Made by a program: the position numbers and the translations under genes
Origin: Acinetobacter sp. LoGeW2-3
GTDB taxonomy: Bacteria; Pseudomonadota; Gammaproteobacteria; Pseudomonadales; Moraxellaceae
DNA length: 64,000 nucleotides
Direction: 5' to 3'
Assembly: GCF_002688565.1 (NCBI RefSeq)
Contig: NZ_CP024011.1
Coordinates: forward strand, 1,550,001-1,614,000
Notes under the pieces: generated by a model
Told to the model about the DNA's origin: nothing
Databases searched by the model: none
The model's input: only the letters and a program-made list of their open reading frames with translations
Shown: positions 19,236-27,421 of the stretch, one piece after another
How positions within the stretch are numbered: the stretch's first letter is position 1
Layout: each line of letters opens with the position of its first letter

Positions 19236-20741
19236 ATGGAAAAACAAGTTGATATCTTAATTGTGGGTGCAGGCATCTCGGGAATTGGACTGGCAGCTCA
19301 TCTCTCTAAAAATTGTCCGAAACGTTCATTCGAGATTATTGAGCGTCGCGAAAGTGTAGGCGGTACCTGGGACTTATTTAAATATCCTGGTATCCGTTCT
19401 GATTCGGATATGTCAACTTTTGGCTTTAATTTTAAGCCTTGGAAAAAAGCCAGTGTATTGGCTGATGGCGCATCAATTAAAAATTATCTATCTGAAGTCG
19501 TAGATGAATTCAAACTGGAATCCAAAATCCACTATCAGCACCGTGTATTAAATGCCAATTATGATACGCATACTCATAAATGGTCAGTAAAAATCGAAAA
19601 TGCTCAAGGTCAGACTGAAATTTGGGTAGCGAATTTTGTTCTGGGATGCACTGGTTATTACAATTACGATCAAGGCTTCCAGCCAGAATTTTCGAATCAG
19701 GATGCATTTAAAGGTACATTTATTCATCCGCAGCATTGGCCTGAGAACTTCGACTATAGCGGTAAAAAAGTGGTAATCATTGGCAGTGGCGCAACTGCGA
19801 TTACTCTTGTTCCAGCCATGGTTAAAGGCGGGGCAGCGCATGTGACCATGTTGCAGCGTTCTCCGACCTATATTGCTTCTGTGCCATCGATTGATATGGT
19901 CTATGACAAGATGCGTAAGTATCTGCCTGAGGATGTGGCTTACAAGATTACGCGTGCGCGAAATATTGGTATGCAACGTGGGATTTATGCACTGGCACAG
20001 AAACAGCCAAAATTGCTTAAGAAACTGCTGCTGAATGCGGTGAAATTCCAGCTCAAGGGTAAGGTGGATATGAAACACTTTACTCCGGATTATGAGCCTT
20101 GGGATCAGCGTTTATGTGTAGTGCCGGATGGAGATTTGTTCAAGATTCTGCGTTCAGGTAAAGCTTCTGTTGAAACGGATCATATCGAGAAATTTACTGA
20201 AAATGGTATTCAGCTTAAATCAGGAAAACATCTAGATGCAGATATCATTATTTCTGCAACCGGACTGAATATTCAAATCCTTGGTGGCATTCAGGCATCT
20301 ATCGATGGCAAGCCAATCGATACCTCTAAACATATGCTGTATCGCGGTATGATGGTCAGTGATATCCCGAATATGGCGCTGATTATTGGCTATATCAATG
20401 CATCCTGGACGCTGAAAGTAGACATTGCCGCTGAATATATCTGCCGTCTACTCAATTATATGGACAAAAAAGGCTTTGATGAAGTACTGCCGGAAGGTAA
20501 TGCTGCAGAATTACTTGAGGATACTGTAATGGGCAGCCTGAGCTCAGGTTATATTGCCCGTGCTGCTGACGTGATGCCGAAACAGGGTAAGCATGGGGTA
20601 TGGCGTGTTAGCAATAATTACCTCGCAGACCGTAAAGATCTTAAGAATGCAGCCTTTGATGATGATATTCTGCAGTTTAAGGCGAAGGCTGAGCAGGGAA
20701 AGACGCTCGGCAAGAAGGTTAAACCTCGTCTAGTATCTTAA
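19236..20741 (+). CDS. EthA-like flavin monooxygenase (Baeyer-Villiger type)
   Basis: This FAD/NADPH monooxygenase should insert oxygen next to ketones or oxidise S atoms. It has 501 residues: FAD Rossmann motif GAGISG (11-16), Baeyer-Villiger fingerprint FKGTFIHPQHWP (158-169) and NADPH Rossmann motif GSGATA (183-188). Blocks such as ESVGGTWDLFKYPGIRSDSD, LQRSPTYI and GYINASWTLK closely match Mycobacterium EthA, the ethionamide-activating enzyme. The ATG at 19236 is preferred over one at 19209 because homology begins there and a purine-rich ribosome site precedes it. It is transcribed alone from a good promoter. The natural substrate is unknown. Confidence 0.92.
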   Translation: MEKQVDILIVGAGISGIGLAAHLSKNCPKRSFEIIERRESVGGTWDLFKYPGIRSDSDMSTFGFNFKPWKKASVLADGASIKNYLSEVVDEFKLESKIHYQHRVLNANYDTHTHKWSVKIENAQGQTEIWVANFVLGCTGYYNYDQGFQPEFSNQDAFKGTFIHPQHWPENFDYSGKKVVIIGSGATAITLVPAMVKGGAAHVTMLQRSPTYIASVPSIDMVYDKMRKYLPEDVAYKITRARNIGMQRGIYALAQKQPKLLKKLLLNAVKFQLKGKVDMKHFTPDYEPWDQRLCVVPDGDLFKILRSGKASVETDHIEKFTENGIQLKSGKHLDADIIISATGLNIQILGGIQASIDGKPIDTSKHMLYRGMMVSDIPNMALIIGYINASWTLKVDIAAEYICRLLNYMDKKGFDEVLPEGNAAELLEDTVMGSLSSGYIARAADVMPKQGKHGVWRVSNNYLADRKDLKNAAFDDDILQFKAKAEQGKTLGKKVKPRLVS

Positions 20742-20757
20742 AATTTGAATATATTAT

Positions 20758-20783
20758 AAGGAGCATTTCAGTGCTCCTTTTTA
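20758..20783 (+). terminator. Rho-independent terminator of the monooxygenase gene
   Basis: AAGGAGCA (20758-20765) pairs with TGCTCCTT (20772-20779), followed by T residues. It may also serve the convergent acyl-CoA dehydrogenase gene. Confidence 0.85.
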
Positions 20784-20802
20784 ATTTGCGTTTATATTTG
20801 AA

Positions 20803-21981
20803 TTAAATTGAGCGTGAGATCAGTTCTTTCATAATTTCATTGGTACCGGCATAGATTCGATTGGCACGATGATCTATGTAGGCTCGTGCTATTGGATATT
20901 CCAGCATATAGCCATACCCGCCATGGAGTTGCAGACATTCATCGACCACGTTACTGAACATTTCTGAAATTTTGTATTTGGCGGCGGCAGCTGCATCAAC
21001 CCCAAGCTGTTGCTGTAATTCCTGTTGCATGCAGCGGTCCAGATAAGCCCGGCAGATTTCAATTTCAGTACGCATTTCAGCCAGCTTAAATCGGGTATTT
21101 TGAAAGGCAGAGATGGGTTTGCCAAAAGCCTGCCGTTCCTTGGTGTATTTCACCGTATGGGCAAAAGCAGCTTCTGCGCCGGCCTGACAGATCATCGCCA
21201 CAATCAAGCGTTCCCAGGCCAGTTCTTTCATCAGCATCATAAAGCCCATACCGGGCATGCCGAGCAGGTTTTCTTTAGGCACCCGCACGTTGTCAAAGAA
21301 CAGTTCACAGGTATCTTGACCTTTCATGCCGATTTTATTGAGCGGTTTACCTTTACCAAAACCGTCCCGATCTGCTTCGACTATGATCAATGACAGATTG
21401 GCCGAGCCTTTATCACTATCACCAGTTTTACAGACCACAATTGCCATATCACAAAGATAGCCATTGGTAATAAAAATCTTTGAACCATTAATCACATAGT
21501 CATCACCTTCTAGAGCTGCGCTGGTACGGATAGCCTGTAGGTCTGATCCTGTACCAGGTTCGGTCATTGCAATCGCAGTGATGACTTCTCCGCTGGCCAT
21601 TTTCGGTAACCATTGCTGTTTCTGGACTTCATTGCCAAAGTTCAGAATATAATTCGCCACAATATCGGAGTGCAGGGAAAAACCAGTCGCCGAGTCACCG
21701 GCATAGGCCTGTTCTTCAATCAGGATCATGCTATAAAGCCGATCTACACCTGAACCGCCATATTGTTCTGCTAAGGTCGGGCAGAGCAGACCTAATGCTC
21801 CGGCCTTCTTCCACAGCTCACGATCAACATGCTGTTGCTGTTCGAAGCGTTCGGTATGTGGAATCACTTCCTTCTCATAGAATTTGCGCACAGTCTCGCG
21901 GAAAGCATCATGCTCAGCATTAAACAGAGTACGTGGTAATAGATGCGGCAGCGGCCGAATCGCAGCAGATTGCATGACCAA
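20803..21981 (-). CDS. Acyl-CoA dehydrogenase
   Basis: This FAD flavoenzyme of the acyl-CoA dehydrogenase family (392 residues) introduces an alpha-beta double bond into an acyl-CoA and passes electrons to ETF. The signatures AMTEPGTGSDLQ (about 138-149) and LQLHGGYGYMLEYP near the C-terminus are intact. The Glu used as catalytic base in medium-chain enzymes is replaced (YAGTNEIM instead of YEGT). Glu257 in ELAWERL is at the isovaleryl/long-chain position, so the enzyme is probably active with a branched or long substrate. No beta-oxidation partner genes adjoin it. Confidence 0.92.
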   Translation of the reverse strand: MVMQSAAIRPLPHLLPRTLFNAEHDAFRETVRKFYEKEVIPHTERFEQQQHVDRELWKKAGALGLLCPTLAEQYGGSGVDRLYSMILIEEQAYAGDSATGFSLHSDIVANYILNFGNEVQKQQWLPKMASGEVITAIAMTEPGTGSDLQAIRTSAALEGDDYVINGSKIFITNGYLCDMAIVVCKTGDSDKGSANLSLIIVEADRDGFGKGKPLNKIGMKGQDTCELFFDNVRVPKENLLGMPGMGFMMLMKELAWERLIVAMICQAGAEAAFAHTVKYTKERQAFGKPISAFQNTRFKLAEMRTEIEICRAYLDRCMQQELQQQLGVDAAAAAKYKISEMFSNVVDECLQLHGGYGYMLEYPIARAYIDHRANRIYAGTNEIMKELISRSI

Positions 21982-22148
21982 GATTCCTTGTTCTGATTAT
22001 TAGTCTTCTGAACATACGGGCAGGGTATAGCTGTGGACAATGTGCGAAATGTACAAAATACAGATAATACTGATGCTTTCCGCCAATTCCCTCGAAAATT
22101 ACTTGGGGCTTAGGTAAACTACTCATGTTTTTAACACGTTGGGGAAAT

Positions 22149-22409
22149 ATGATGACTGAAGACATCAGCCTGGAAGAGCGTAAAGTGATTTACCGCGCAC
22201 GTCGTGGTCTCAAAGAGATAGATGTGTATTTTGATCCCTATGTCAAAAACTACTATTTGACAGCAGAACCATTTGAAAAAGAAATGTTTGCTGAGCTGGT
22301 AGCGCAGGAAGACCCGGACCTGCTGGACTGGTTTATGGAAGTTTCTGAGCCGCCACGTCCTGAATTACGTGAGTTTATTAATAAGCTTAAACATTACGTT
22401 CATGGATAA
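22149..22409 (+). CDS. sdhE: FAD assembly factor SdhE (succinate dehydrogenase assembly)
   Basis: SdhE promotes covalent flavinylation of SdhA. The 86-residue protein has the essential RGxxE motif (RRGLKEID), the DPDLLDWFM block and normal length. The start is one of two adjacent ATG codons (22149/22152) after GGGGAA; an ATG at 22125 is open but not conserved. It overlaps the next gene by eight bases, the usual sdhE-ygfX arrangement. Confidence 0.93.
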   Translation: MMTEDISLEERKVIYRARRGLKEIDVYFDPYVKNYYLTAEPFEKEMFAELVAQEDPDLLDWFMEVSEPPRPELREFINKLKHYVHG

Positions 22410-22788
22410 TCGTTGTTATCAGCTGAAACGTAGCCTGCTTGCACTTGCGTTTCAGTTTTTTATTTTTGCTGTATTAATGTTTGTGATGTATCAGTTATTG
22501 CCCCTATGGCTATGGGGGATTTGTCTGGTTGCAGGACTGATCATCTATCATCTGTTTTATCGCAAGCGTCCCCAGATTGCCCAGTTTGAATATCTGGATG
22601 GTCGGGAATGGACTATTACCCATCATGATCAGCGCACGCAGCGTGCTCAGATCAGTCATGTGATTGATCATCAAGCTTATCTGGTGGTGTATTTCCAGCA
22701 TGCCAAAGTACCGCCACTGCTGATCTGGTGTGACCAGTTGCCAACACAACAATGGAAGTCACTGAAAGTCCTCACGAAAATGATCTGA
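22402..22788 (+). CDS. YgfX/CptA-like inner-membrane protein
   Basis: A 128-residue protein with two adjacent hydrophobic segments (about 11-50), then a soluble domain ending in a DQL-type motif (WCDQLPTQQWKSLKVL). E. coli ygfX, directly downstream of sdhE, has this layout. Start at the ATG inside the end of sdhE (22402), which removes eleven unconserved residues. E. coli YgfX has been described as a toxin affecting cell shape; whether that holds here is unknown. Assignment rests mainly on position, topology and the C-terminal motif. Confidence 0.7.
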   Translation: MDNRCYQLKRSLLALAFQFFIFAVLMFVMYQLLPLWLWGICLVAGLIIYHLFYRKRPQIAQFEYLDGREWTITHHDQRTQRAQISHVIDHQAYLVVYFQHAKVPPLLIWCDQLPTQQWKSLKVLTKMI

Positions 22789-22863
22789 TTGCCAGACAAT
22801 CGGTATTTTTATAAAGATCATAATTATATATTTTTCAAAATCTTATCTTTATAAAATGAGATT

Positions 22864-22874
22864 TTGTCGGACAA
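22864..22874. promoter_or_regulatory. Palindromic operator-like site 1 (TTGTCGGACAA)
   Basis: Perfect 5-1-5 palindrome about 110 bp upstream of the microprotein start. The TnGTnnnACnA pattern is typical of FadR-subfamily GntR regulators. Confidence 0.5.
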
Positions 22875-22901
22875 TTCACTTAATTTATTCGAAAATGTTT
22901 G

Positions 22902-22916
22902 AATTGTCTGACAATT
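22902..22916. promoter_or_regulatory. Palindromic operator-like site 2 (AATTGTCTGACAATT)
   Basis: Perfect 7-1-7 palindrome. Its centre is 40 bp from that of site 1, close to four helical turns, so both could be bound on the same face of DNA. Confidence 0.55.
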
Positions 22917-22980
22917 TTCTCAGCTGCTTTTATTTTAAACGGGTACATTTAACTCACCGAAGTCAACAGAGGAGATTAAT

Positions 22981-23088
22981 ATGGAGTTTCCAACGTGGAT
23001 ATTTCTAGTCGTCGCGGTAATTCTGGCACTGGTCATTGGAAGACTCGGAACAATTGTTAAGGAACGAATTTCAACTCAACCACATTAA
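22981..23088 (+). CDS. Single-pass membrane microprotein, 35 residues
   Basis: A small open frame with a strong ribosome site (GAGGAG at 22969-22974, six bases before ATG). The product has a short N-terminus (MEFPTW), one hydrophobic helix (about residues 6-20, IFLVVAVILALVIG) and a basic tail (GRLGTIVKERISTQPH). Paired palindromes precede it and a terminator follows, so it looks like an independently regulated transcript. I do not recognise a family. It could be a membrane-stress microprotein or a small subunit of a membrane complex. Confidence 0.65.
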   Translation: MEFPTWIFLVVAVILALVIGRLGTIVKERISTQPH

Positions 23089-23123
23089 GCTAAAAATTTA
23101 ATTTAAAGCTTTCTCAGTTAATA

Positions 23124-23163
23124 AGTAGCATGTGCTGAACCGTCGCAATGCTACTTTTTTTTG
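23124..23163 (+). terminator. Rho-independent terminator of the microprotein gene
   Basis: AGTAGCAT (23124-23131) pairs with ATGCTACT (23148-23155), followed by eight or more T. The 16-base loop is long. Confidence 0.8.
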
Positions 23164-23320
23164 CCCAAAATTTAGTATTTCTTTCTATCAAGTCAATTGC
23201 AGCGCCCGCAATTAATGGCAAAGTGACTCATCTAATTTAGAGTAAATACTCTTTAATTCATATATTTCATCTGCTATGTTTAGCAGCATGGACATAATCA
23301 CAATTATAGAGGACAGGAAA

Positions 23321-24361
23321 ATGTCAAAAGTCCAACAAATATGCCAGGGTATGGCGGCCATAGTAATAACAACAACGGCTTTAACAGGTTGCTCACAGGT
23401 GGTTAAAACTGGTGCCAATGTAGCGCTGGGTTTCACTGAAAAACATATTGTGCCACCGATTCTGGCTATGGACGATGCAGAAATGGTCTGTCATTCAGGT
23501 AACGCTTTGACCCCAGCCATTATGTCAACCAAGGACATGGGTGCGGATCCGACGCGTGTTGCAGTGCTGATGTATTCTGCAGCAGGGATTTGTGCAGAGC
23601 AGAAAGCACTGGATGCTGAACTACGTTATATGCGTGCGTCTAAAGCCAATCAGGTCACTGAGGCACAGGATGCTCGTGTAGAACAGAAACGTTGGGCGGC
23701 ACTGGCTGCACAGCGACAATATACTGGCTATCAGATGTTCCAGAAACGTTATGAGAAAAAATATAGTGTAGCGCTGGGTGAGAGTTGCCCAACCTTGAAA
23801 GGTGATACAGAACAGACCGTCTATCTGCTAGGCATGCTCAGTGGCCTACAGGCGATGACCAACGATATTAACTCGGGTGGTGCAGTGCAGGTACCGAAAG
23901 ATATCGCTGCGGTGGTAGAACGCGGTATGACTTGCCTAAACAATGAAAAATTCTGGGGTGCGCCAATGGCGACCCGTGCAGTGATCTGGACTTTATTGCC
24001 AGGCGCGGGTGAGGGTAAGCCAGACCCATATCAGACCTTGAAACAGTCCACTCAGATTGGTGAACAGAAAGGTGTGCGTCTATCCCATGCTCTTTACGCC
24101 GTAGCTGCTCAGGCTTCAGGTGATGATGCCAAGATGCGTGATGCATTGAAGACCTTTGCTCAGGCGCGTTCTGATGAAAAACCGGTGAATCCGCAATTCA
24201 AGCTGATCGATAGTATGGCTTCAATTATGGTGGGTGGTATTGCAGACCGTTACTGGACTGAACATACCGGCGTACGTAGTGCGGACGATGGCATGCAGCG
24301 TTTCTGGGATGAAAATGATACTGCATCCGATCTTGATGACCTGTTTAATACTGATTCCTGA
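23321..24361 (+). CDS. Lipoprotein, possibly TRAP-associated TatT-like
   Basis: A 346-residue protein with a lipoprotein signal: lipobox LTGC with Cys24. The rest is soluble and mainly helical, with a YLLGMLSGLQAM segment and repeated helices resembling TatT, the TPR-like lipoprotein that accompanies some TRAP transporters. A TRAP permease lies two genes downstream on the same strand. The start at 23321 follows AGGACAGGAAA and gives a proper signal; an ATG at 23276 would not. Family assignment is inferred from pattern and context. Confidence 0.6.
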   Translation: MSKVQQICQGMAAIVITTTALTGCSQVVKTGANVALGFTEKHIVPPILAMDDAEMVCHSGNALTPAIMSTKDMGADPTRVAVLMYSAAGICAEQKALDAELRYMRASKANQVTEAQDARVEQKRWAALAAQRQYTGYQMFQKRYEKKYSVALGESCPTLKGDTEQTVYLLGMLSGLQAMTNDINSGGAVQVPKDIAAVVERGMTCLNNEKFWGAPMATRAVIWTLLPGAGEGKPDPYQTLKQSTQIGEQKGVRLSHALYAVAAQASGDDAKMRDALKTFAQARSDEKPVNPQFKLIDSMASIMVGGIADRYWTEHTGVRSADDGMQRFWDENDTASDLDDLFNTDS

Positions 24362-24422
24362 TCCAGTCTGATCCGTACACTTGAGATGGATCTGAATTGA
24401 CAAGACGCTAAGGGACTAAGCG

Positions 24423-25001
24423 ATGCAGATGCATGATCACTATCTTCGCAACAAGATTATCTTTCTGGCAGTCTTTGTTGTTTTCTGCGCGTGGCTGCAG
24501 ATTTTCAAGGATAGTTTTATTTTTTGGCAAGACAGTCTGATGACTGAGCCCTGGCGCTGGTGGACAGCACATTGGGTGCATGTCGGCTGGACGCATTATT
24601 TCCTGAATATGCTGGCCTTTATCTGCTTGCCCTTTATTTTTCCACGTGCTTCGGTGTGGAATTTCATCAGTATTTTGCTGGTTCTGCCTCCACTGATCAG
24701 TCTCAGTTTCTATTATTTCCTGCCCGATATTGAGGCCTATGCAGGACTGTCTGGTGTCTTGCATGGTGCTTATGCTGCTGTGGCCTGTGTACATCTGCTA
24801 TATAAGAGAGAGCGCAATTTTGCAGCTTTGGTACTGTTCCTGATTTTTGCCAAGCTGGTTTGGGAAAATACCATGGGCAGTGAAGGCACAGCACAATTGA
24901 TTGGCAGTCCGGTACTGGTCGAAGCACATTTACTGGGGGTGATCTGGGGGATTGTGGTGGCAAATGTCTATATCGTGGGCAACTATTTACTTGATCAATG
25001 A
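24423..25001 (+). CDS. rrtA: Rhombosortase (rhomboid-family serine protease)
   Basis: This 192-residue inner-membrane protease has six predicted helices. GLSGVLHG (108-115) carries the catalytic Ser110, His169 in EAHLLG is the partner, and HVGWTHYFLN (53-62) supplies the conserved His and Asn of the oxyanion region. The WWTAHWVH opening and the SGVLHG spacing fit rhombosortases, which cleave the C-terminal GlyGly-CTERM signal of exported proteins, often type II secretion substrates. No GlyGly-CTERM protein is seen in the window. It sits between a lipoprotein and a TRAP permease; operon membership is possible but the gaps are 61 and 176 bases. Confidence 0.82.
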   Translation: MQMHDHYLRNKIIFLAVFVVFCAWLQIFKDSFIFWQDSLMTEPWRWWTAHWVHVGWTHYFLNMLAFICLPFIFPRASVWNFISILLVLPPLISLSFYYFLPDIEAYAGLSGVLHGAYAAVACVHLLYKRERNFAALVLFLIFAKLVWENTMGSEGTAQLIGSPVLVEAHLLGVIWGIVVANVYIVGNYLLDQ

Positions 25002-25177
25002 TGTAATTGGCATAAATAACGAAAAAGAAAATGCAAATTGTCATTTTCATTTTGCACAGTCTGGTGCAGAGTCAGAAGCATAATAATCAGATTGGTCTGT
25101 AAAACGGACTTACAAGACAAAGGGAAAGGGAAGCCGGTTATGGTGGACATTCCCAGAAAATAACAATAGGAATACAC

Positions 25178-27373
25178 ATGCAAAATGATGCTGAAAACAG
25201 ATCAGGATTAGGTCTGTTGCGTTATATCTGGACAGAGTGGATCTCGACATTTGTCGTGCTGGTCTTGCTGCTGCTGACCCTTGTCATTGGTACTGGTGAA
25301 ATGATCCATGGGCAATTACTGCGCATGGGTGAACGCCTGTATGGTGATCCAGCCACAGGGATGCAGTATTCATTCTTACGTGCAGAACCGAAAGCTCCGA
25401 CCTGTGAACGTAATATTGACGTCGATAGCCGAATTCGGGAACAGAGACAAGCGGATGCGGCCGATGAATTTGCTGATATTTTCGGGGTACGCTCTGACGC
25501 TGATATCCGCGCAGCGATCATGCAGGCACAGCAGGTCTGTGAAGAGTCACATGCTTTCTATGACAAGGCTATCAAACATATTGAAGCGAATCCAAGTATT
25601 CGTGCCTACCGCACCTTTGAAACCAGTTTCTTTGGTCTGTTCAAGTTTGGAGTAGAAAACCGAGCGCTGCTGCTGGTGCTCATGGTGGTATTCGCTGCCA
25701 TTAGTGCAACCTTGAAAACCCATCATATCGGCCTGCGCAGCCCAGCCACCAAGATTGATTTCCGGGTCTATACCCTTGCCATGCTGGCAGGTAATGCATT
25801 CCTGGCATTCTCATCCTATAGCCAGTATCAGTCAGTGTTGAATTCTGGTGTGGCCATGGGCGAGATGAAATATATCTACTGGCTATGGATGATCCTGTTT
25901 GGCACTTTGACCCTGATCAGCTTGTTCCAAGTAGTTAAGCTACCGAAACCTACCCGTGAAGGCGGCAGTTTTGGCCTGGCTTTCCTGAGTGTGCCACTGT
26001 ATGCCTATATGGCGATCAGTACCGGGATTAATTTTACCTTCTTCATGGATTATCCAATGGGGCAGGGGATTTATCTCGGGCAGCTGGTAGAGTTCTCCAG
26101 TATCTTCCTGAACTTGGCGCTGTTTATCTGGGCAGGTATGTTATTGAAACAGACCCGTGTCGTGGACATGTTCCTGAACATTCTACGTCCATGGAATCTG
26201 GCACCAGAAACCCTAACCTGGTTAATCCTGTTAGCTGCTGCATTACCAACTGCTTATACCGGTGCATCGGGGATCTTTGTGATTGCCGCGGGTGCCATTA
26301 TCTATAAGGAAGTCTGGAATGCGGGTGGACGTCGCCAGTTTGCTTTGGCGGCGACTGCTATGTCAGGTTCGCTAGGTGTGGTATTACGTCCTTGTCTGTT
26401 GATTGTCGTGGTGGCATCTTTGAATAAGGAAGTCACCACAGATATGCTATACCAATACGGTGTATATACCTTCCTGCTCAGTTCAACCCTGTTCCTAGTG
26501 ATTTCGTTATTCTTTGCTGAAAGCAAGTTCCGTATTGCACCAGCAGGCGTAGCAGCACCGCAGTCCGGTCGTGCATTCTTAGCGGTGATTCCATATATCG
26601 TGATTTTTGTGCTGATCTGGGCATTCTATAAATATGCGCTATCGACCAATTTGAACGAGTTTACTGCACCAGTCATGATGCCAGTAATTCTGCTGATGAT
26701 TGTGCTATATGACAAACTACGTCATCAGCCTGCACCAATACCACCAGTGGGGCATTGGGATGAAAGCCTGAATGTCAATTTGAATGGGATTAGCGGTGCG
26801 GCAGCACAGCCTGAACCAGCACCGGGTTCATCCCTACGTCAGTTTGGTTTCTGGAAGTCCATGCATATCTCGACCAGTGAAACGGTAGGGCATATCGGGG
26901 CATTGGTGATTCTGATGGCCTTGTCTGTCAGCGTGGGTGGTTTGTTGGAACGTCTGGAAATCATGGAAGCCTTCCCGACAGATATCAACAGTACAATTCT
27001 GGTCATTACCATGATTGTCGGCTTGATGGTCTTTGTCGGTATGATCATGGATCCATTTGGTGCTGTGATTCTGATTTCTGCAACGGTAGCACCAGTGGCG
27101 TATCAATATGGTATTCACCCGGTACATTTCTGGATGATTACCCTGATTGGCTTTGAGCTGGGTTATGTGACACCACCAGTGGCACTGAACCATCTGCTGG
27201 CCAGGCAGTCGATTGGCGATGCCGAAGTCGCTGAAGCGGATGCAGAAGTACGACATTTGTCCTTCTATTATCGCTATGAGCGTTGGATTCTGCCAGTAAT
27301 TGTCTTACTGCCAGCGATGCTGATCATTGCTTACATCCCATATGTATTCAAACTATTCGGTTGGTATCATTAA
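25178..27373 (+). CDS. TRAP transporter large permease (DctM-type, extended N-terminus)
   Basis: A 731-residue inner-membrane protein. The C-terminal part is DctM-like (GMIMDPFGAVILISATVAP, FELGYVTPPVALNHLLAR), the ion-coupled permease that imports organic acids presented by a periplasmic binding protein. DctM alone is about 430 residues. Here an N-terminal helix (18-40) is followed by a charged loop of about 110 residues with two Cys, then extra helices, so it is probably a DctQ-DctM fusion or an enlarged variant. No DctP binding protein is adjacent. Followed by a terminator. Confidence 0.85.
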   Translation: MQNDAENRSGLGLLRYIWTEWISTFVVLVLLLLTLVIGTGEMIHGQLLRMGERLYGDPATGMQYSFLRAEPKAPTCERNIDVDSRIREQRQADAADEFADIFGVRSDADIRAAIMQAQQVCEESHAFYDKAIKHIEANPSIRAYRTFETSFFGLFKFGVENRALLLVLMVVFAAISATLKTHHIGLRSPATKIDFRVYTLAMLAGNAFLAFSSYSQYQSVLNSGVAMGEMKYIYWLWMILFGTLTLISLFQVVKLPKPTREGGSFGLAFLSVPLYAYMAISTGINFTFFMDYPMGQGIYLGQLVEFSSIFLNLALFIWAGMLLKQTRVVDMFLNILRPWNLAPETLTWLILLAAALPTAYTGASGIFVIAAGAIIYKEVWNAGGRRQFALAATAMSGSLGVVLRPCLLIVVVASLNKEVTTDMLYQYGVYTFLLSSTLFLVISLFFAESKFRIAPAGVAAPQSGRAFLAVIPYIVIFVLIWAFYKYALSTNLNEFTAPVMMPVILLMIVLYDKLRHQPAPIPPVGHWDESLNVNLNGISGAAAQPEPAPGSSLRQFGFWKSMHISTSETVGHIGALVILMALSVSVGGLLERLEIMEAFPTDINSTILVITMIVGLMVFVGMIMDPFGAVILISATVAPVAYQYGIHPVHFWMITLIGFELGYVTPPVALNHLLARQSIGDAEVAEADAEVRHLSFYYRYERWILPVIVLLPAMLIIAYIPYVFKLFGWYH

Positions 27374-27385
27374 AAACTGAATATT

Positions 27386-27412
27386 AAAAAAGCACCTGCG
27401 GGTGCTTTTTTA
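27386..27412. terminator. Bidirectional Rho-independent terminator
   Basis: AGCACC (27391-27396) pairs with GGTGCT (27401-27406), with A- and T-runs on either side, between the convergent TRAP and DMT genes. Confidence 0.85.
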
Positions 27413-27421
27413 TTGCTGCCT

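Noticed and set aside
19584..20078. 164-codon minus-strand frame inside the monooxygenase gene
   Set aside because: Entirely antisense to a conserved enzyme; composition is that of a complementary-strand artefact (His/Ile/Arg rich).
26834..27256. 140-codon minus-strand frame inside the TRAP permease gene
   Set aside because: Antisense to conserved membrane helices; His/Asn-rich artefact with no start signal.
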